43,450 bases of DNA from Candidatus Thalassarchaeum betae (GTDB taxonomy: Archaea > Thermoplasmatota > Poseidoniia > Poseidoniales > Thalassarchaeaceae). This document shows, in pieces, positions 1 to 8,322 of this stretch. The position numbers and the translations under genes are program-made. The DNA is taken from assembly GCA_022447095.1 (NCBI GenBank), contig JAKUUP010000012.1, positions 1 to 43,450 on the forward strand, in the 5' to 3' direction. Position 1 is the first letter of the stretch. Each line of letters opens with the position of its first letter. The notes under the pieces were generated by a model. That model did no database searches. It was not told the origin of the DNA and worked only from the letters and a program-made list of their open reading frames with translations.

Positions 1-122
1 CTGCGCTACCTCGGCCTCGATGCGAGGATTCTTTCAAATGGAAATGGACGGGCGAGAAGTGGGAACCCATTGAATGACCATTGATTCGATGGATTCACAA
101 GTGCTAGTTATGACGCATTGCC

Positions 123-875
123 GTGACAGGGGTCCCCGTTGAGAAGAAACCGCCTTCGGGAGTGCAGGAGGATCTGGTTCCCGAAAGGGTGGTTGACGGC
201 CTCCCGACGATGTACTGCTTCGAGACCTGCCCATTCTGCTTCAAGGTCAAGGCACTCCTGGGCTCCAGGGGCATCGAGTACTCTAAGGTCGAAGTCGACC
301 CTACTTTCAAGACGCAGCTGAAGTGGTCTGACTGGGGCATGGTGCCAGTATTCGTCGACGTCGATGGCACCCAGGTGACCGACTCGAACTACATCCTCCA
401 CTACATCGATTCCAATGACTCAGGATCGTTCCCGCGAATGGGTGAGGACCCCGAGCAGGACCGGTGGATGAACTTCTCCAACAAGATCCTAGGGAAGTCC
501 ATCGTCGCAGTGATTTACACCTCGTACAGGACCTCCCTCCAGGCCCTCGATTACGTGACTAGGGTTGACAACTTCTCGTTTGGCAGCCGCCTGATTAACA
601 AGTGGCTAGGGGGCTTCATCATGCGCATGGTAGGCAAGAGTAGAGCGAAGATGTTCGAGCTCCCACCCCGTGAGAACCTCCAGTACCAACTGGACGAGAT
701 GTCCAAGGGGATTGAGGGGGACTTCTTCGGAGAGGAAGAGCCTAACGGGGCCGACTACGCCAACTTCGGAATTCTTCGGTCGATGCAGGGCCTGAATGGA
801 TTCGATATAGTCGAGAGCCATCAGGTCGTGTCCGGCTGGTACGGAAGGATGCAGGAGCACTCCGGCGTGTACTGA
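123..875 (+). CDS. Glutaredoxin/GST-fold protein, mPGES-2-like
   Basis: A 250-residue soluble protein with a thioredoxin-fold N-terminal half and an all-helical C-terminal half, the layout of glutathione S-transferases and of microsomal prostaglandin E synthase 2. The redox motif CPFC is at residues 36-39, followed by a beta strand and a VPVF segment, which contains the cis-proline typical of this fold. Residues 1-27 precede the fold and are poorly conserved in character, so a shorter start such as the ATG at 210 cannot be excluded; the GTG at 123 is used because it opens the longest frame. It stands alone on the plus strand and converges with the cupin gene. The fold is clear, but the substrate and thiol cofactor are unknown. 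Confidence 0.8.
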   Translation: MTGVPVEKKPPSGVQEDLVPERVVDGLPTMYCFETCPFCFKVKALLGSRGIEYSKVEVDPTFKTQLKWSDWGMVPVFVDVDGTQVTDSNYILHYIDSNDSGSFPRMGEDPEQDRWMNFSNKILGKSIVAVIYTSYRTSLQALDYVTRVDNFSFGSRLINKWLGGFIMRMVGKSRAKMFELPPRENLQYQLDEMSKGIEGDFFGEEEPNGADYANFGILRSMQGLNGFDIVESHQVVSGWYGRMQEHSGVY

Positions 876-909
876 CTAGTACAGGTCCATCTTATCGCAG
901 GCAGTAAGT

Positions 910-928
910 TGGGTAGCCTCTATACCCA
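910..928. terminator. Stem-loop between convergent genes
   Basis: Perfect 6-base inverted repeat (TGGGTA and TACCCA) around a 7-base loop. It covers the stop codon of the minus-strand cupin gene and lies 35 bases after the stop of the plus-strand GST-like gene. There is no strong T-run, so a role in termination is only a possibility. Confidence 0.25.
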
Positions 929-1279
929 TACATCATTAGAGGCAGTTAAGTCACCTTCAGTGTTGCCCGTGTTTACAACTCCACGAGGTTCGACGAGCAT
1001 TATTTTACACTCATCTTCAGCGAATGGTTTGTGCTCGACTCCCTTTGGAACCACATACATTTCACCCTCATTCAGCTCCACAGTCTCATTCTCAAACTCG
1101 ATTTTCATCTTACCCTCGACTACGATGAACACCTCATCGGTATCCGCATGATTATGCCATACAAAATCTCCCTTAATCTTAACCAATTTGAACTGATAAT
1201 CGTTCATCTCTGCAATAATTTTTGGAGACCAATGGTCCGAAAACTTAGATAATTTCTCTTTCAAATTGATTTTCTTCAT
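920..1279 (-). CDS. Small cupin-domain protein
   Basis: A 119-residue single-domain cupin. Cupin motif 1 is visible as HNHADTDEVFIVVEGKM, with the two His and the Glu that normally bind a metal, and motif 2 as GEMYVVPKGVEHKP with the fourth His ligand. Such proteins include small isomerases, dioxygenases and sensory domains, and the reaction cannot be told from sequence. The ATG at 1279 is chosen over one eight codons upstream because a GGAG sits a good distance before it and because the longer form overlaps the next gene. The gene is clearly more AT-rich and more lysine-rich (MKKINLKEKLSK) than its neighbours, which suggests recent transfer. Confidence 0.85.
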   Translation of the reverse strand: MKKINLKEKLSKFSDHWSPKIIAEMNDYQFKLVKIKGDFVWHNHADTDEVFIVVEGKMKIEFENETVELNEGEMYVVPKGVEHKPFAEDECKIMLVEPRGVVNTGNTEGDLTASNDVWV

Positions 1280-1299
1280 ATTATTCTCCACTCCATGAT

Positions 1300-1689
1300 T
1301 CACTCATCGGTGTACTCTGTGACGCGGATTCCTAACTTGCCCCTGCGGGCCTCCCTCTGCATGATGCGGTCCATCTTTCGGTGGAACTCGGACTCCAGAT
1401 CGATCTTCATCGCCAACGAGTGCCCGAGTATCAGGATCAGCAGGTCAGCCAGTTCCTCGGCAGCCTCCTCGTCTGGCTTGCCCTTGGTTATCGCAGCGGC
1501 GAACTCCCCAAGTTCCTCGACAGTGAGCGCCACGCGGTACCCCATGTCATGGCCATGGTTCTCCTCAGAAGCGAAGGCATGTTTGTGGTGGAACGAAGCC
1601 ACCCGGGACATCATAGTCATCCAGGAGCCGTCGGGGGTGTCCTGCGCCTCAATCTCAATCCAGTCATCAACGCTAACGGGTCGTGCCAT
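1300..1689 (-). CDS. MazG-like nucleotide pyrophosphohydrolase
   Basis: A 129-residue all-alpha protein with the metal-binding pattern of the MazG/dUTPase-2 superfamily: ExxE at residues 59-62 (EELGE) and ExxD at 79-82 (EELAD), separated by a short helix connection. Family members hydrolyse (d)NTPs to monophosphate and pyrophosphate, often as house-cleaning enzymes; which nucleotide is used here is unknown. It is the fourth gene of a minus-strand group beginning with eS1, 25 bases after a small membrane-protein gene. The helix before the ExxE motif carries an unusual His-rich stretch (FHHKHAFASEENHGH). Confidence 0.75.
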   Translation of the reverse strand: MARPVSVDDWIEIEAQDTPDGSWMTMMSRVASFHHKHAFASEENHGHDMGYRVALTVEELGEFAAAITKGKPDEEAAEELADLLILILGHSLAMKIDLESEFHRKMDRIMQREARRGKLGIRVTEYTDE

Positions 1690-1714
1690 GGTTCATGCTA
1701 CGCAAGGCGACCCA

Positions 1715-2047
1715 TCAACGTAGTTCCCTACCCGATGGGGGTTGCTTGGGGTCCCTATTCTCATACGGCAACACCATGACCAGTCCGCCTACTCCTGTTG
1801 CCATGAACAGTCCGACCGACCCCAGAAAGTACGTCGTCTTGCGCGCCTTTTCACCCTCCAGCTCCTCACACAACACGGGATCGGGGGACTCAATGGTATC
1901 GAGGACCAGTAGCCTGTATTCCATGTCACACTCGCGCTCGTGCTCCCTGACCGTATCGTCGTGCTCCTGCATCAGATCCATCGTCAGAGGGAGTAGGAGT
2001 AACGCGCATCCAATCAGAACGAAGCCAATCTTTAGATCATTGTCCAA
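1715..2047 (-). CDS. Small two-helix membrane protein
   Basis: A 110-residue protein of unknown function. Two hydrophobic segments (about residues 7-24 and 72-93) flank a charged, mostly acidic middle section with two Cys (residues 41 and 60), so both ends should lie on one side of the membrane. The start is TTG at 2047, directly after the stop of the phosphorylase gene; a GGGTGAT sequence just upstream matches the archaeal ribosome-binding consensus and supports it. Position and tight spacing suggest co-transcription with eS1 and the phosphorylase. I do not recognise the family. Confidence 0.6.
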   Translation of the reverse strand: MDNDLKIGFVLIGCALLLLPLTMDLMQEHDDTVREHERECDMEYRLLVLDTIESPDPVLCEELEGEKARKTTYFLGSVGLFMATGVGGLVMVLPYENRDPKQPPSGRELR

Positions 2048-2821
2048 CTAATCACCCAACTCGGCTAGAAGCGTCATCATACAATCGCCGACGCGCTCAC
2101 TCATGGTGGCAGCCACAGCATCGACCAGTTCATGGTCGATGGCAGAATCAGGAGAGCCCGGGGCTCTTCCAGCAGCCCAGTTGGAGCAACACGAGAGTGC
2201 GACATGAGGAATTCCGCGTTCAGACATCAATCGGGATTCGGGACCGAGAGTCATGCCGACCACGTCCGCACCGAGTCGCTCGAGGGCGTCTATCTCCGAA
2301 GGTGACTCGAACTGTGGGCCGATGCACTGTGCCACAACTATTCCGCTCAGCGCGAATCCTTGACTCGTCCCAATGGCCCTCACACAAGTTTCCGAGGCAG
2401 TTGAGTCGAAGGGTGATGTCCTGTCAGCATGTGATGCGTCATCGTCATGGAACGTCCAAGGCCTCTCAGCGAGGTCGAGGACGTCTCCAGCGACTGCAAT
2501 GGTCCCAGGAGGCATGTTCTCTCGCATTGTGCCGACCGAGTTGATGCTCACCACTAGGTCTGGTTGGCAGCTGGCAGCCGCGTGGATGTTGGCTCGGTGC
2601 TCGATCATGTGAGGAGGGGTGCGGCTGCCATCACCGGAGTGGTGGCGGTCAATAACCAGAATCTCACCCTCTGAGATGCTCACCAGTGTAGCCGGAACCT
2701 GTCCCCAATCAGAGTCTATTCTCATGGTTTCCGAGTTCGCCCCTCGCATCGAAACGAGTTCGGATGCGAACGCGCTCATCCCAGTACCACAGAGCACCGC
2801 GATGCGGGCCACAGTTCTCAC
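2048..2821 (-). CDS. 5'-methylthioadenosine/purine nucleoside phosphorylase
   Basis: A 257-residue member of PNP/MTAP family 2, which cleaves methylthioadenosine or a purine nucleoside with phosphate to release base and sugar 1-phosphate, as part of methionine and purine salvage. Recognisable blocks are GTGMSAFA near the N terminus, RTPPHMIEHRANIHA (compare the PPH.INYRANI block of MTAPs), SVGTM in the middle, GPQFESPSEI and GADVVGMTLGPES. The start GTG overlaps the stop of the eS1 gene as GTGA, indicating translational coupling. The usual RHG motif is replaced by DRHHSG, and the sequence is divergent, so substrate preference (MTA, MTI or inosine) is uncertain. Confidence 0.82.
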   Translation of the reverse strand: MRTVARIAVLCGTGMSAFASELVSMRGANSETMRIDSDWGQVPATLVSISEGEILVIDRHHSGDGSRTPPHMIEHRANIHAAASCQPDLVVSINSVGTMRENMPPGTIAVAGDVLDLAERPWTFHDDDASHADRTSPFDSTASETCVRAIGTSQGFALSGIVVAQCIGPQFESPSEIDALERLGADVVGMTLGPESRLMSERGIPHVALSCCSNWAAGRAPGSPDSAIDHELVDAVAATMSERVGDCMMTLLAELGD

Positions 2822-3744
2822 TCCTGCAGGCGCTCGATGAGTTCGGCCTTCTTCCCAGATACGGTCTTGCCGGCCTCTCTGAGGAGATCCTTCAACTGGG
2901 CTACAGTCATCGAAGAGTAGTCAACCTCATCGCTGACTGCTTCAGGCTCAGCAGCATCCTCTTCAACAGACTCTGGCACGATTGCATCCTCCTCGGCTTC
3001 GGCCTCTGACTCCTCTTCCTGTTCAGGAGACTCTGTCTCCTCGGCGGAATCCAAGTCCTCGGGCTCGGGCTCGGCGGCAGCCTCTTTCTCGGCCTCCTCC
3101 TGATTTCGAATTTCCTCAAGTGTTGGACCGTCTTGGGTGACGACGCCGGTCTGGATCAGTTGAGTACGTCTGATCATCACGCCCCGCACCGGTTGAATTT
3201 TGGATACCTCCTCTCTTATCTTAGCCTCTAAGGTACCGTCCAGAGAAGACTTCTGCAAGTCTATCCAAGTGGTAGTAGCACCGGTCTTGAGTATAACCTC
3301 GCGTGCCAGCGTGCGCATCTCCTGCTTCTGGCTTCCTTTGATCCGGTTCCTCGAAATTAGCAGCGGTTTGATGCGCACGTAGAAGCCGTCCTCGGTGACA
3401 ATGTCGACAGTGTCATCGATCTTGCCTCTATCGCGACGGACCTGTCTGCGGATGTGATCCTTCAGCATCTCGTGACCAATGTATTCGGTAAGAGCGTCAC
3501 CTCCGACTACACCGGAGATACGGAACTGCACCTTCACGTGCATCTTTGAGAAGTCACCGTCAAGTTCGTTCTGAAGAATCTCGTAGTTCCTGCCTATGAG
3601 CATCGACTCGTCCTCGGCTATTGTTTCGCCGATGACCTTGAAGGCCCAGGGATGACGAGGTGCGCGGATTGTGTACCAGCGCTTGGACTTCCACTTGTCC
3701 CGCTGCCTACGTGCCGCTGCCCTTGCTGCTGCTCCCTTCGCCAT
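2818..3744 (-). CDS. rps3ae: Ribosomal protein eS1 with C-terminal SAP domain
   Basis: The first about 210 residues are a complete eS1 (S3Ae): the basic N terminus, KWKSKRWYTIRAP, the RRDRGKID segment and VRGVMIRRTQLIQTG are typical. eS1 binds on the platform of the small ribosomal subunit near the mRNA exit. After residue 212 comes a strongly acidic low-complexity linker of about 60 residues (mostly E, A, D, P), then residues 275-308 form a SAP motif (MTVAQLKDLLREAG, then KKAELIERL), a small helix-turn-helix usually associated with nucleic-acid binding. The usual archaeal eS1 is about 200 residues, so the tail is extra. It is the first gene of the minus-strand group, with its promoter in the divergent region to the right. 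Confidence 0.93.
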   Translation of the reverse strand: MAKGAAARAAARRQRDKWKSKRWYTIRAPRHPWAFKVIGETIAEDESMLIGRNYEILQNELDGDFSKMHVKVQFRISGVVGGDALTEYIGHEMLKDHIRRQVRRDRGKIDDTVDIVTEDGFYVRIKPLLISRNRIKGSQKQEMRTLAREVILKTGATTTWIDLQKSSLDGTLEAKIREEVSKIQPVRGVMIRRTQLIQTGVVTQDGPTLEEIRNQEEAEKEAAAEPEPEDLDSAEETESPEQEEESEAEAEEDAIVPESVEEDAAEPEAVSDEVDYSSMTVAQLKDLLREAGKTVSGKKAELIERLQE

Positions 3745-3884
3745 GACAACGACCTCGTCTATCGGGGGCTACCCCGTATGCGAGCCGTGCGACCTGCCTC
3801 GAGTATTTGAATCAAGGCCCCGAAGGGGGACTTTGACGGTATCGCAGTCGTCGTATTCAAGGGTGCTTCACCCGTGCAGGCGGC
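3745..3884. promoter_or_regulatory. Divergent promoter region
   Basis: This 140-base gap separates the divergent eS1 and COG1325 genes. A TATA-like TTCAAATAC (minus strand, about 3803-3811) could serve eS1, and TATTCAA (plus strand, about 3853-3859) lies about 28 bases before the COG1325 start, the distance expected for a leaderless or short-leader transcript. No RNA gene is visible here. Confidence 0.35.
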
Positions 3885-4325
3885 ATGGGGCTGCACAGCG
3901 CGACCTGGAGGATCCACGCCAGTGGTGTTGACGATCTCAATCTGCTCAAGGAAAGTCTGAGATGGCTGGCCGGGAACGGTTGTGAATTTACTATTGATAA
4001 GGGGAAGTCATGGCACGGGTCACCGCAGACCATCATGCAGGCTCGAGTCAGTAAGAAGAAGGCGGCAGAGGAGTCCCTAGCGAGGTTGGGCGAGGCTGCA
4101 TTGACGTGTCTGATTAAAGAAGGGATTGCCAAGCGAATAGACGCAGAGAAGGTGATGCATGTCAGAGTTGAATTGTCAAAGTTGGTTCAGGGCGAGGTCA
4201 GGCTCGCTGCTGACGGGCACACTGGTGCAACAGCGAAAGGGCAGTTCAAGATAGAGGTGTATCCAGGTAGTGAACCGGTTGATGTGATGGGCGACAAGAT
4301 ACGTTCGATGATAGGTATTGAGTAG
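3885..4325 (+). CDS. COG1325-type RNA-binding protein (exosome-associated)
   Basis: A 146-residue protein matching the archaeal COG1325 family, predicted RNA-binding proteins historically linked to the exosome gene neighbourhood. Visible family features are the N-terminal strand-helix (HASGVDDLNLLKESLRWL), the HGSPQTIMQARVSKKKAAEE block, and a C-terminal half ending in a beta strand typical of the domain (GQFKIEVYPG). The family has an L5-like alpha/beta fold and is thought to act in RNA processing, but no enzymatic residues are apparent. It is transcribed divergently from eS1 and followed closely by the ferredoxin gene, which has its own promoter-like sequence. The family assignment rests on remembered pattern, not a search. 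Confidence 0.65.
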   Translation: MGLHSATWRIHASGVDDLNLLKESLRWLAGNGCEFTIDKGKSWHGSPQTIMQARVSKKKAAEESLARLGEAALTCLIKEGIAKRIDAEKVMHVRVELSKLVQGEVRLAADGHTGATAKGQFKIEVYPGSEPVDVMGDKIRSMIGIE

Positions 4326-4350
4326 TGCTTGCACCTTGTTTCCGAGCAAG

Positions 4351-4358
4351 TTTATTAC
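4351..4358 (+). promoter_or_regulatory. TATA box for ferredoxin gene
   Basis: TTTATTAC preceded by a purine-rich stretch (GAGCAAG) that could be a BRE. It lies 33-40 bases before the ATG at 4391, which would place transcription start about ten bases before the gene. Confidence 0.45.
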
Positions 4359-4390
4359 TCGGTTTCGCATCGCAGGGAACGAGGTTTGGC

Positions 4391-4669
4391 ATGACCCATG
4401 TAGTCACCAGCGCGTGTGTACGATGCAAGTACCAAGACTGCGTCGCTGTCTGCCCCGTAGAGTGCTTCCACGAGGCCGATGAGTATCTCGTCATTGACCC
4501 TGATGAGTGCATCGACTGCGCGGCCTGTGTGCCCGAGTGCCCGGTTGATGCAATCTACGCCGACACCGACCTTCCCGATGAGGAGATGGAGTGGCTCGAT
4601 AGGAACGAGGACGAGGCCCCCAACCTACCCGTCGCGGAAGGCGACTCGCCAGTACTGGCTGATTCTTAG
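4391..4669 (+). CDS. Ferredoxin, 7Fe/8Fe type
   Basis: A 92-residue small electron carrier. The first cluster motif is CVRCKYQDCVAVCPVECF and the second CIDCAACVPECP, the arrangement of FdxA-type ferredoxins that hold one 3Fe-4S and one 4Fe-4S cluster. An acidic C-terminal tail (about residues 58-92) follows, as in many FdxA homologs. The ATG at 4391 is chosen because the residues before it look unlike ferredoxin and because a TATA-like box lies just upstream; an earlier in-frame start would include the promoter. It probably passes electrons to cytoplasmic oxidoreductases; the partner is not identifiable. It is followed by pdxS with a 52-base gap. Confidence 0.92.
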   Translation: MTHVVTSACVRCKYQDCVAVCPVECFHEADEYLVIDPDECIDCAACVPECPVDAIYADTDLPDEEMEWLDRNEDEAPNLPVAEGDSPVLADS

Positions 4670-4721
4670 ACCCCAACTGGACCGGACATAGGTTCATGAG
4701 GACATGCCAAGAGGGCAAAAC

Positions 4722-5714
4722 ATGTCCCGACTGGTCGATCTCGAGAAGATGCGTCACGGCACAGAGCTTCTCAAGCGTGGTTTCGCCAAGATGCAGGAAG
4801 GGGGCGTCATCATGGATGTCGTCACGCCCGAGCAGGCGCACATAGCCGAGGACGCCGGTGCTACTGCGGTGATGGCACTTGAGAGGGTCCCTGCGGACAT
4901 CCGATCAGACGGAGGAGTGGCCAGAATGAGTCATCCTGACCTGATACGCGCCATCATAGACACGGCCAGCATCCCCGTGATGGCCAAAGCACGGATAGGG
5001 CATGACGAGGAAGCACGCGTGCTGGAGTCACTCGGAGTAGACATGGTCGACGAGAGCGAGGTCCTCACACCTGCTGATCCGTTCTACCACATTGCAAAGA
5101 ACGATTTCACCATCCCCTTCGTCTGTGGCTGCATCAGCCTCGGAGAGGCGTGCCGGCGCATCATGGAGGGTGCGGCTATGATTCGAACCAAGGGAGAGGC
5201 GGGGACAGGCAACGTAGTGAGCGCCGTTCAACACGCCCGTTTGGTGGCTGAAGAGATCGGTCTTCTGCAGAGTGCTAATGATGCTGAGTTTGAGACCATC
5301 GCTCGCACTATCTCCGACGGGTGGCGTCGCATCGAGTCTTCCTCCGAGCATGACTTGGTGGTTCAGAACACCCCATTCGGAAGCATGGATGCATGCCATG
5401 ATTCAATAGTGCAGATCATGGGTGAAGTTCGGGAGATGAGTAGGCTCCCAGTCGTCACTTTCTCAGCAGGAGGGATTGCGACGCCGGCCGATGCTGCGCT
5501 ACTGATGAGGCAGGGGATGGACGGTGTCTTCGTCGGCTCTGGGATTTTCAAGTCCGAGCATCCAGCGACTACCGCCTCGGCCATAGTTCTAGCAACCCAC
5601 CACTTCAACGACCCGGAGAGGGTGACAGAGGCCAGCTCCATGATGGCTGGAAAGCCGATGGACGGGCTTGAAATAGACAAACTCGATGTTCGCATGCAAG
5701 ATCGCGGCGCGTAG
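4722..5714 (+). CDS. pdxS: Pyridoxal 5'-phosphate synthase subunit PdxS
   Basis: Synthase subunit of the R5P-dependent PLP pathway. It condenses ribose 5-phosphate, glyceraldehyde 3-phosphate and ammonia; the ammonia normally comes from the glutaminase PdxT, which is not in this window. The TIM-barrel signature is well conserved: MDVV with the catalytic Asp (about residue 32), [10 protein letters not shown], the Schiff-base Lys in MAKARIGH (about 89), the second Lys in [11 protein letters not shown] (about 157), and [16 protein letters not shown]. An insertion of about 35 residues follows residue 180, as I recall for archaeal forms. ATG at 4722 is chosen because GAGG lies seven bases upstream; an ATG at 4704 is an alternative. 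It converges with the next gene with one base between stops. Confidence 0.96.
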   Translation: MSRLVDLEKMRHGTELLKRGFAKMQEGGVIMDVVTPEQAHIAEDAGATAVMALERVPADIRSDGGVARMSHPDLIRAIIDTASIPVMAKARIGHDEEARVLESLGVDMVDESEVLTPADPFYHIAKNDFTIPFVCGCISLGEACRRIMEGAAMIRTKGEAGTGNVVSAVQHARLVAEEIGLLQSANDAEFETIARTISDGWRRIESSSEHDLVVQNTPFGSMDACHDSIVQIMGEVREMSRLPVVTFSAGGIATPADAALLMRQGMDGVFVGSGIFKSEHPATTASAIVLATHHFNDPERVTEASSMMAGKPMDGLEIDKLDVRMQDRGA

Positions 5715-5715
5715 C

Positions 5716-6714
5716 CTAATTCTTGTTACCCCTAGTAGTCCCAAGACGTCGCGATTTTTTCTTTTCCTTACTCGGTCGCTGAGAGGCCTCATCGCCCTTC
5801 CTAGCACCGCCGAGTGTGATTGAGCCCTGCTCAAGGAGTTGGTTGGCCAGAGAGGTTGCGAGTTGTTCATCCTCATCAGGCGTCTTCAGCGCGTCTTTGA
5901 CTGCCTGGTTGTGCTCTTTGATGATACGTTCTCTTTCCTCCTGCTGGGCCTTGATCTCGTTTCGAATCTCATTGACTTGGTCAAGCAGTACCTTCATGTC
6001 CGAGTGAACCTTATCTGCTGCCTCCCGAGAAGTAACGAAGGCATTGTGGAGTCTATCTCCCTCTGCTCGGAGGAAATCTCTCTCCTCAAGCATCGGCCTG
6101 ATTTCCTCCCAGATCTCATCGGCCTCCTTGTTGGCCTTTAACATGGACTTATGCTGAGCGTCGGCCTCCGCCTTCAGCAGTTGGATTGATCCTTCCATGT
6201 CACCGAGGTCAATCTCTATGACCTGAAACTCCTCTGCGATCGGCAAGAGTTCCTCGCGCTTAGCGATGAGTGTCTTGAGTCTCTTGAGCATAGCATTCTC
6301 CTTGCCGAGCGTTAATGAGCCATCGGTCATGATACGGTTCTCTATGCGGTCAATCTCCCCGATGGTCTCAGAAAGTTGGATGACCACCGGCTTGAGGCCG
6401 TCCTCGCCACGCTTGCCACGCCGCTGGCTGATGAGTTCGCGCATCTGCGACTGAATCTCGTCCCGCTTCCCCTGATGCACCTTGGCCCTGTTGCGCACCT
6501 CCTTCTGCTCCTCCAAGCGCTCCTTGATCCGTTCTCTTAGCTCTCGCGCTTGATCTTGTACTGAATTACGTGAGTCGGCTGCACGTCGGCTGTTTTCATT
6601 GTGCCCATTCCTCTGCTCTCGCATCCTCCTGAGTCGTGTCTCCATCGCATGGAGTCGTGTCCTGAGGTCGTCCTCGGGCTTTTCTGAATCTTCAGGCACG
6701 GCACGCCCACACAA
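5716..6714 (-). CDS. COG1340-like coiled-coil protein A
   Basis: A 332-residue, almost wholly helical and charged protein. Heptad-like patterns rich in E, K, R, Q and L run from about residue 18 to 275 (for example RELRERIKERLEEQKEVR), consistent with a long coiled coil of the archaeal COG1340 kind, whose function is unknown. No catalytic motif, signal peptide or membrane segment is visible. It ends in a basic tail with KKKSRRLGTTRG that resembles the tail of coiled-coil protein C at 11495. The start is TTG at 6714 just after a GGGAGG; a GTG at 6699 is an alternative. It lies 27 bases after the membrane protein gene on the same strand. Confidence 0.7.
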   Translation of the reverse strand: MCGRAVPEDSEKPEDDLRTRLHAMETRLRRMREQRNGHNENSRRAADSRNSVQDQARELRERIKERLEEQKEVRNRAKVHQGKRDEIQSQMRELISQRRGKRGEDGLKPVVIQLSETIGEIDRIENRIMTDGSLTLGKENAMLKRLKTLIAKREELLPIAEEFQVIEIDLGDMEGSIQLLKAEADAQHKSMLKANKEADEIWEEIRPMLEERDFLRAEGDRLHNAFVTSREAADKVHSDMKVLLDQVNEIRNEIKAQQEERERIIKEHNQAVKDALKTPDEDEQLATSLANQLLEQGSITLGGARKGDEASQRPSKEKKKSRRLGTTRGNKN

Positions 6715-6741
6715 GCCCTCCCTTTCAATGGACCTGAGTCG

Positions 6742-8322
6742 TCACAAACCCAATAGAGTGAGTATGAAGGGCACGAGGGGAGATAGCACTGCAATGGCAG
6801 CCCCTGCCATGAACAGAGCTCCCAGCATCATTTTGATTCGGGTGAACAAGTCCGACCTGACTTGTACCGTAAGCACTCTCCCGGAGATTAGGTTTCCTGC
6901 CTCATCCTCAAGCCTCACAGTGACTGTTGCCTCTCCCATGGTCGAAGGCAGGAGGCTCTGCCAGACTATCCTCGTTGAGGACAACGCGTGAGGTAAGGAA
7001 GCGCTTATCGGGACGGGTATGAGAGAATCGGACTCAGGGGAATACGGATCGGCCATCAATCGGTAGACGCATTCCTGAGGTCTGAAATCAGGTGTCTGGA
7101 CCCTCAGAATCAGATTCATCGGCTCATGCCCCTCGTTCAGTACGAAGGCAAACAAGTTAGCCTGGCCAACAACCAGATTCTCCATACCCACATCGAACCA
7201 TACGCCTTCATCAGTACGCCCGGACTGACTGCGCATGCGCATCCTGTCGTGAAGCCTGAAGAAGGGGGCGCACTGAGAACGCGCGCGCGAGAGGAGCCTG
7301 TCCCAGGTCTCCTCCCCCAGTTCTTGATGGTTAAACAGTGTCTCGACTGTGTCCTGGTCAACCATTGGCTCAAGTGCTGCCCTGAACTCTTCCTCATCGA
7401 TCAGTGAGGAACGTCTTAGATACAGTAGGTGCAGCAACATCTCCTGAAGTTCACGTCTGCTGCTACCTTGGTGTATCTTTGACTCTACGGAACGGAGGTA
7501 CTCGGAAATTCGGACAGCGAGCAGTGGGTCAATGTGAGCACGAATCACATCGGTGAAGGGTCGTCCCAGTAAGGCAGGATGGATTGGAGGGTAGAATGCC
7601 TCGAGCATTCCCCACGGCTCGGCGGTGTTGAACCGTGAGCGTTCGGATACCAAATGAACGCCGTGCCCGGAAAGCAGCGCTCCAGTGGAAAACGCGAGGA
7701 GGATGGGCGTGTCAACGACCTCCTCAGTGAACCACAGGCTGGTTGCAAGTAGGGTAGCGGCTAGAACCATCAGAGCAGTGGTGACGACGAGTTGTCGTGT
7801 GGCACCGTCCATAGTGGCTCGCATCTCAGTGTAGCCGTGAGCGCTGTTGAATGTCATACCAGCAGTCGTCAGGGCCTCTGCCTCAAGACGGAATATCTTC
7901 CTAGTTACTACCATCAGTCTCAGTAGGATGAGTAGTAAGGTAATGTCGGCCACCAGCATGAGTAGGGACATGACGTAGATTCCTGTCGACATCGGCAAGC
8001 CGCCTGCAGCACCCTCAACGTGATTGACCCACCATTGCGGGTTTGAGTTGGTAAATGACTGTGCCAGCCCATACAGTACTATGACCAGCAATGGCAGGAA
8101 CAGCACCAGTCTAGCGCCGTCGCTTATCAGGAGTCTGTCTACCCCCAGCAGCATGGATTCGTGACTCCTCAGTTTCTCTAACTTCTCGCCTGCACCTCTA
8201 GGCTGAGTCGCCCGGGAGATTGGAGAGGGGGGCATGTTAGGGGCAGGTGGTAATGATTCATCCAAGGCTTCCGCGAGGCTATCCAGTTCGTCGGTACCTC
8301 CTTGCTCATCCATCAAAGTCAC
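6742..8322 (-). CDS. Unknown multi-spanning membrane protein
   Basis: A 526-residue protein of unrecognised family. After a proline-rich cytoplasmic-looking N terminus (1-60) there are four hydrophobic segments (about 71-89, 113-138, 177-197, 206-224), a large soluble region of about 270 residues, and a C-terminal hydrophobic segment (about 497-524). The soluble region begins with a helical part and ends with a beta-rich part resembling an Ig-like domain (for example SSTRIVWQSLLPSTMGEATVTVRLEDEAG, here cited in part). The GTG start overlaps the stop of the DtxR-type gene; an ATG three codons on is equally possible. Together with the surface protein upstream and the coiled coil downstream it may belong to a cell-envelope operon. 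Confidence 0.65.
   Translation of the reverse strand: MTLMDEQGGTDELDSLAEALDESLPPAPNMPPSPISRATQPRGAGEKLEKLRSHESMLLGVDRLLISDGARLVLFLPLLVIVLYGLAQSFTNSNPQWWVNHVEGAAGGLPMSTGIYVMSLLMLVADITLLLILLRLMVVTRKIFRLEAEALTTAGMTFNSAHGYTEMRATMDGATRQLVVTTALMVLAATLLATSLWFTEEVVDTPILLAFSTGALLSGHGVHLVSERSRFNTAEPWGMLEAFYPPIHPALLGRPFTDVIRAHIDPLLAVRISEYLRSVESKIHQGSSRRELQEMLLHLLYLRRSSLIDEEEFRAALEPMVDQDTVETLFNHQELGEETWDRLLSRARSQCAPFFRLHDRMRMRSQSGRTDEGVWFDVGMENLVVGQANLFAFVLNEGHEPMNLILRVQTPDFRPQECVYRLMADPYSPESDSLIPVPISASLPHALSSTRIVWQSLLPSTMGEATVTVRLEDEAGNLISGRVLTVQVRSDLFTRIKMMLGALFMAGAAIAVLSPLVPFILTLLGL

Noticed and set aside
1-90. Possible 3' end of an upstream plus-strand gene
   Set aside because: All three forward frames are open at the left edge and close within 90 bases; none gives a recognisable peptide, so no partial gene is claimed.
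1295-1723. 142-residue plus-strand frame
   Set aside because: Antisense to the MazG-like gene, whose catalytic residues are clear.
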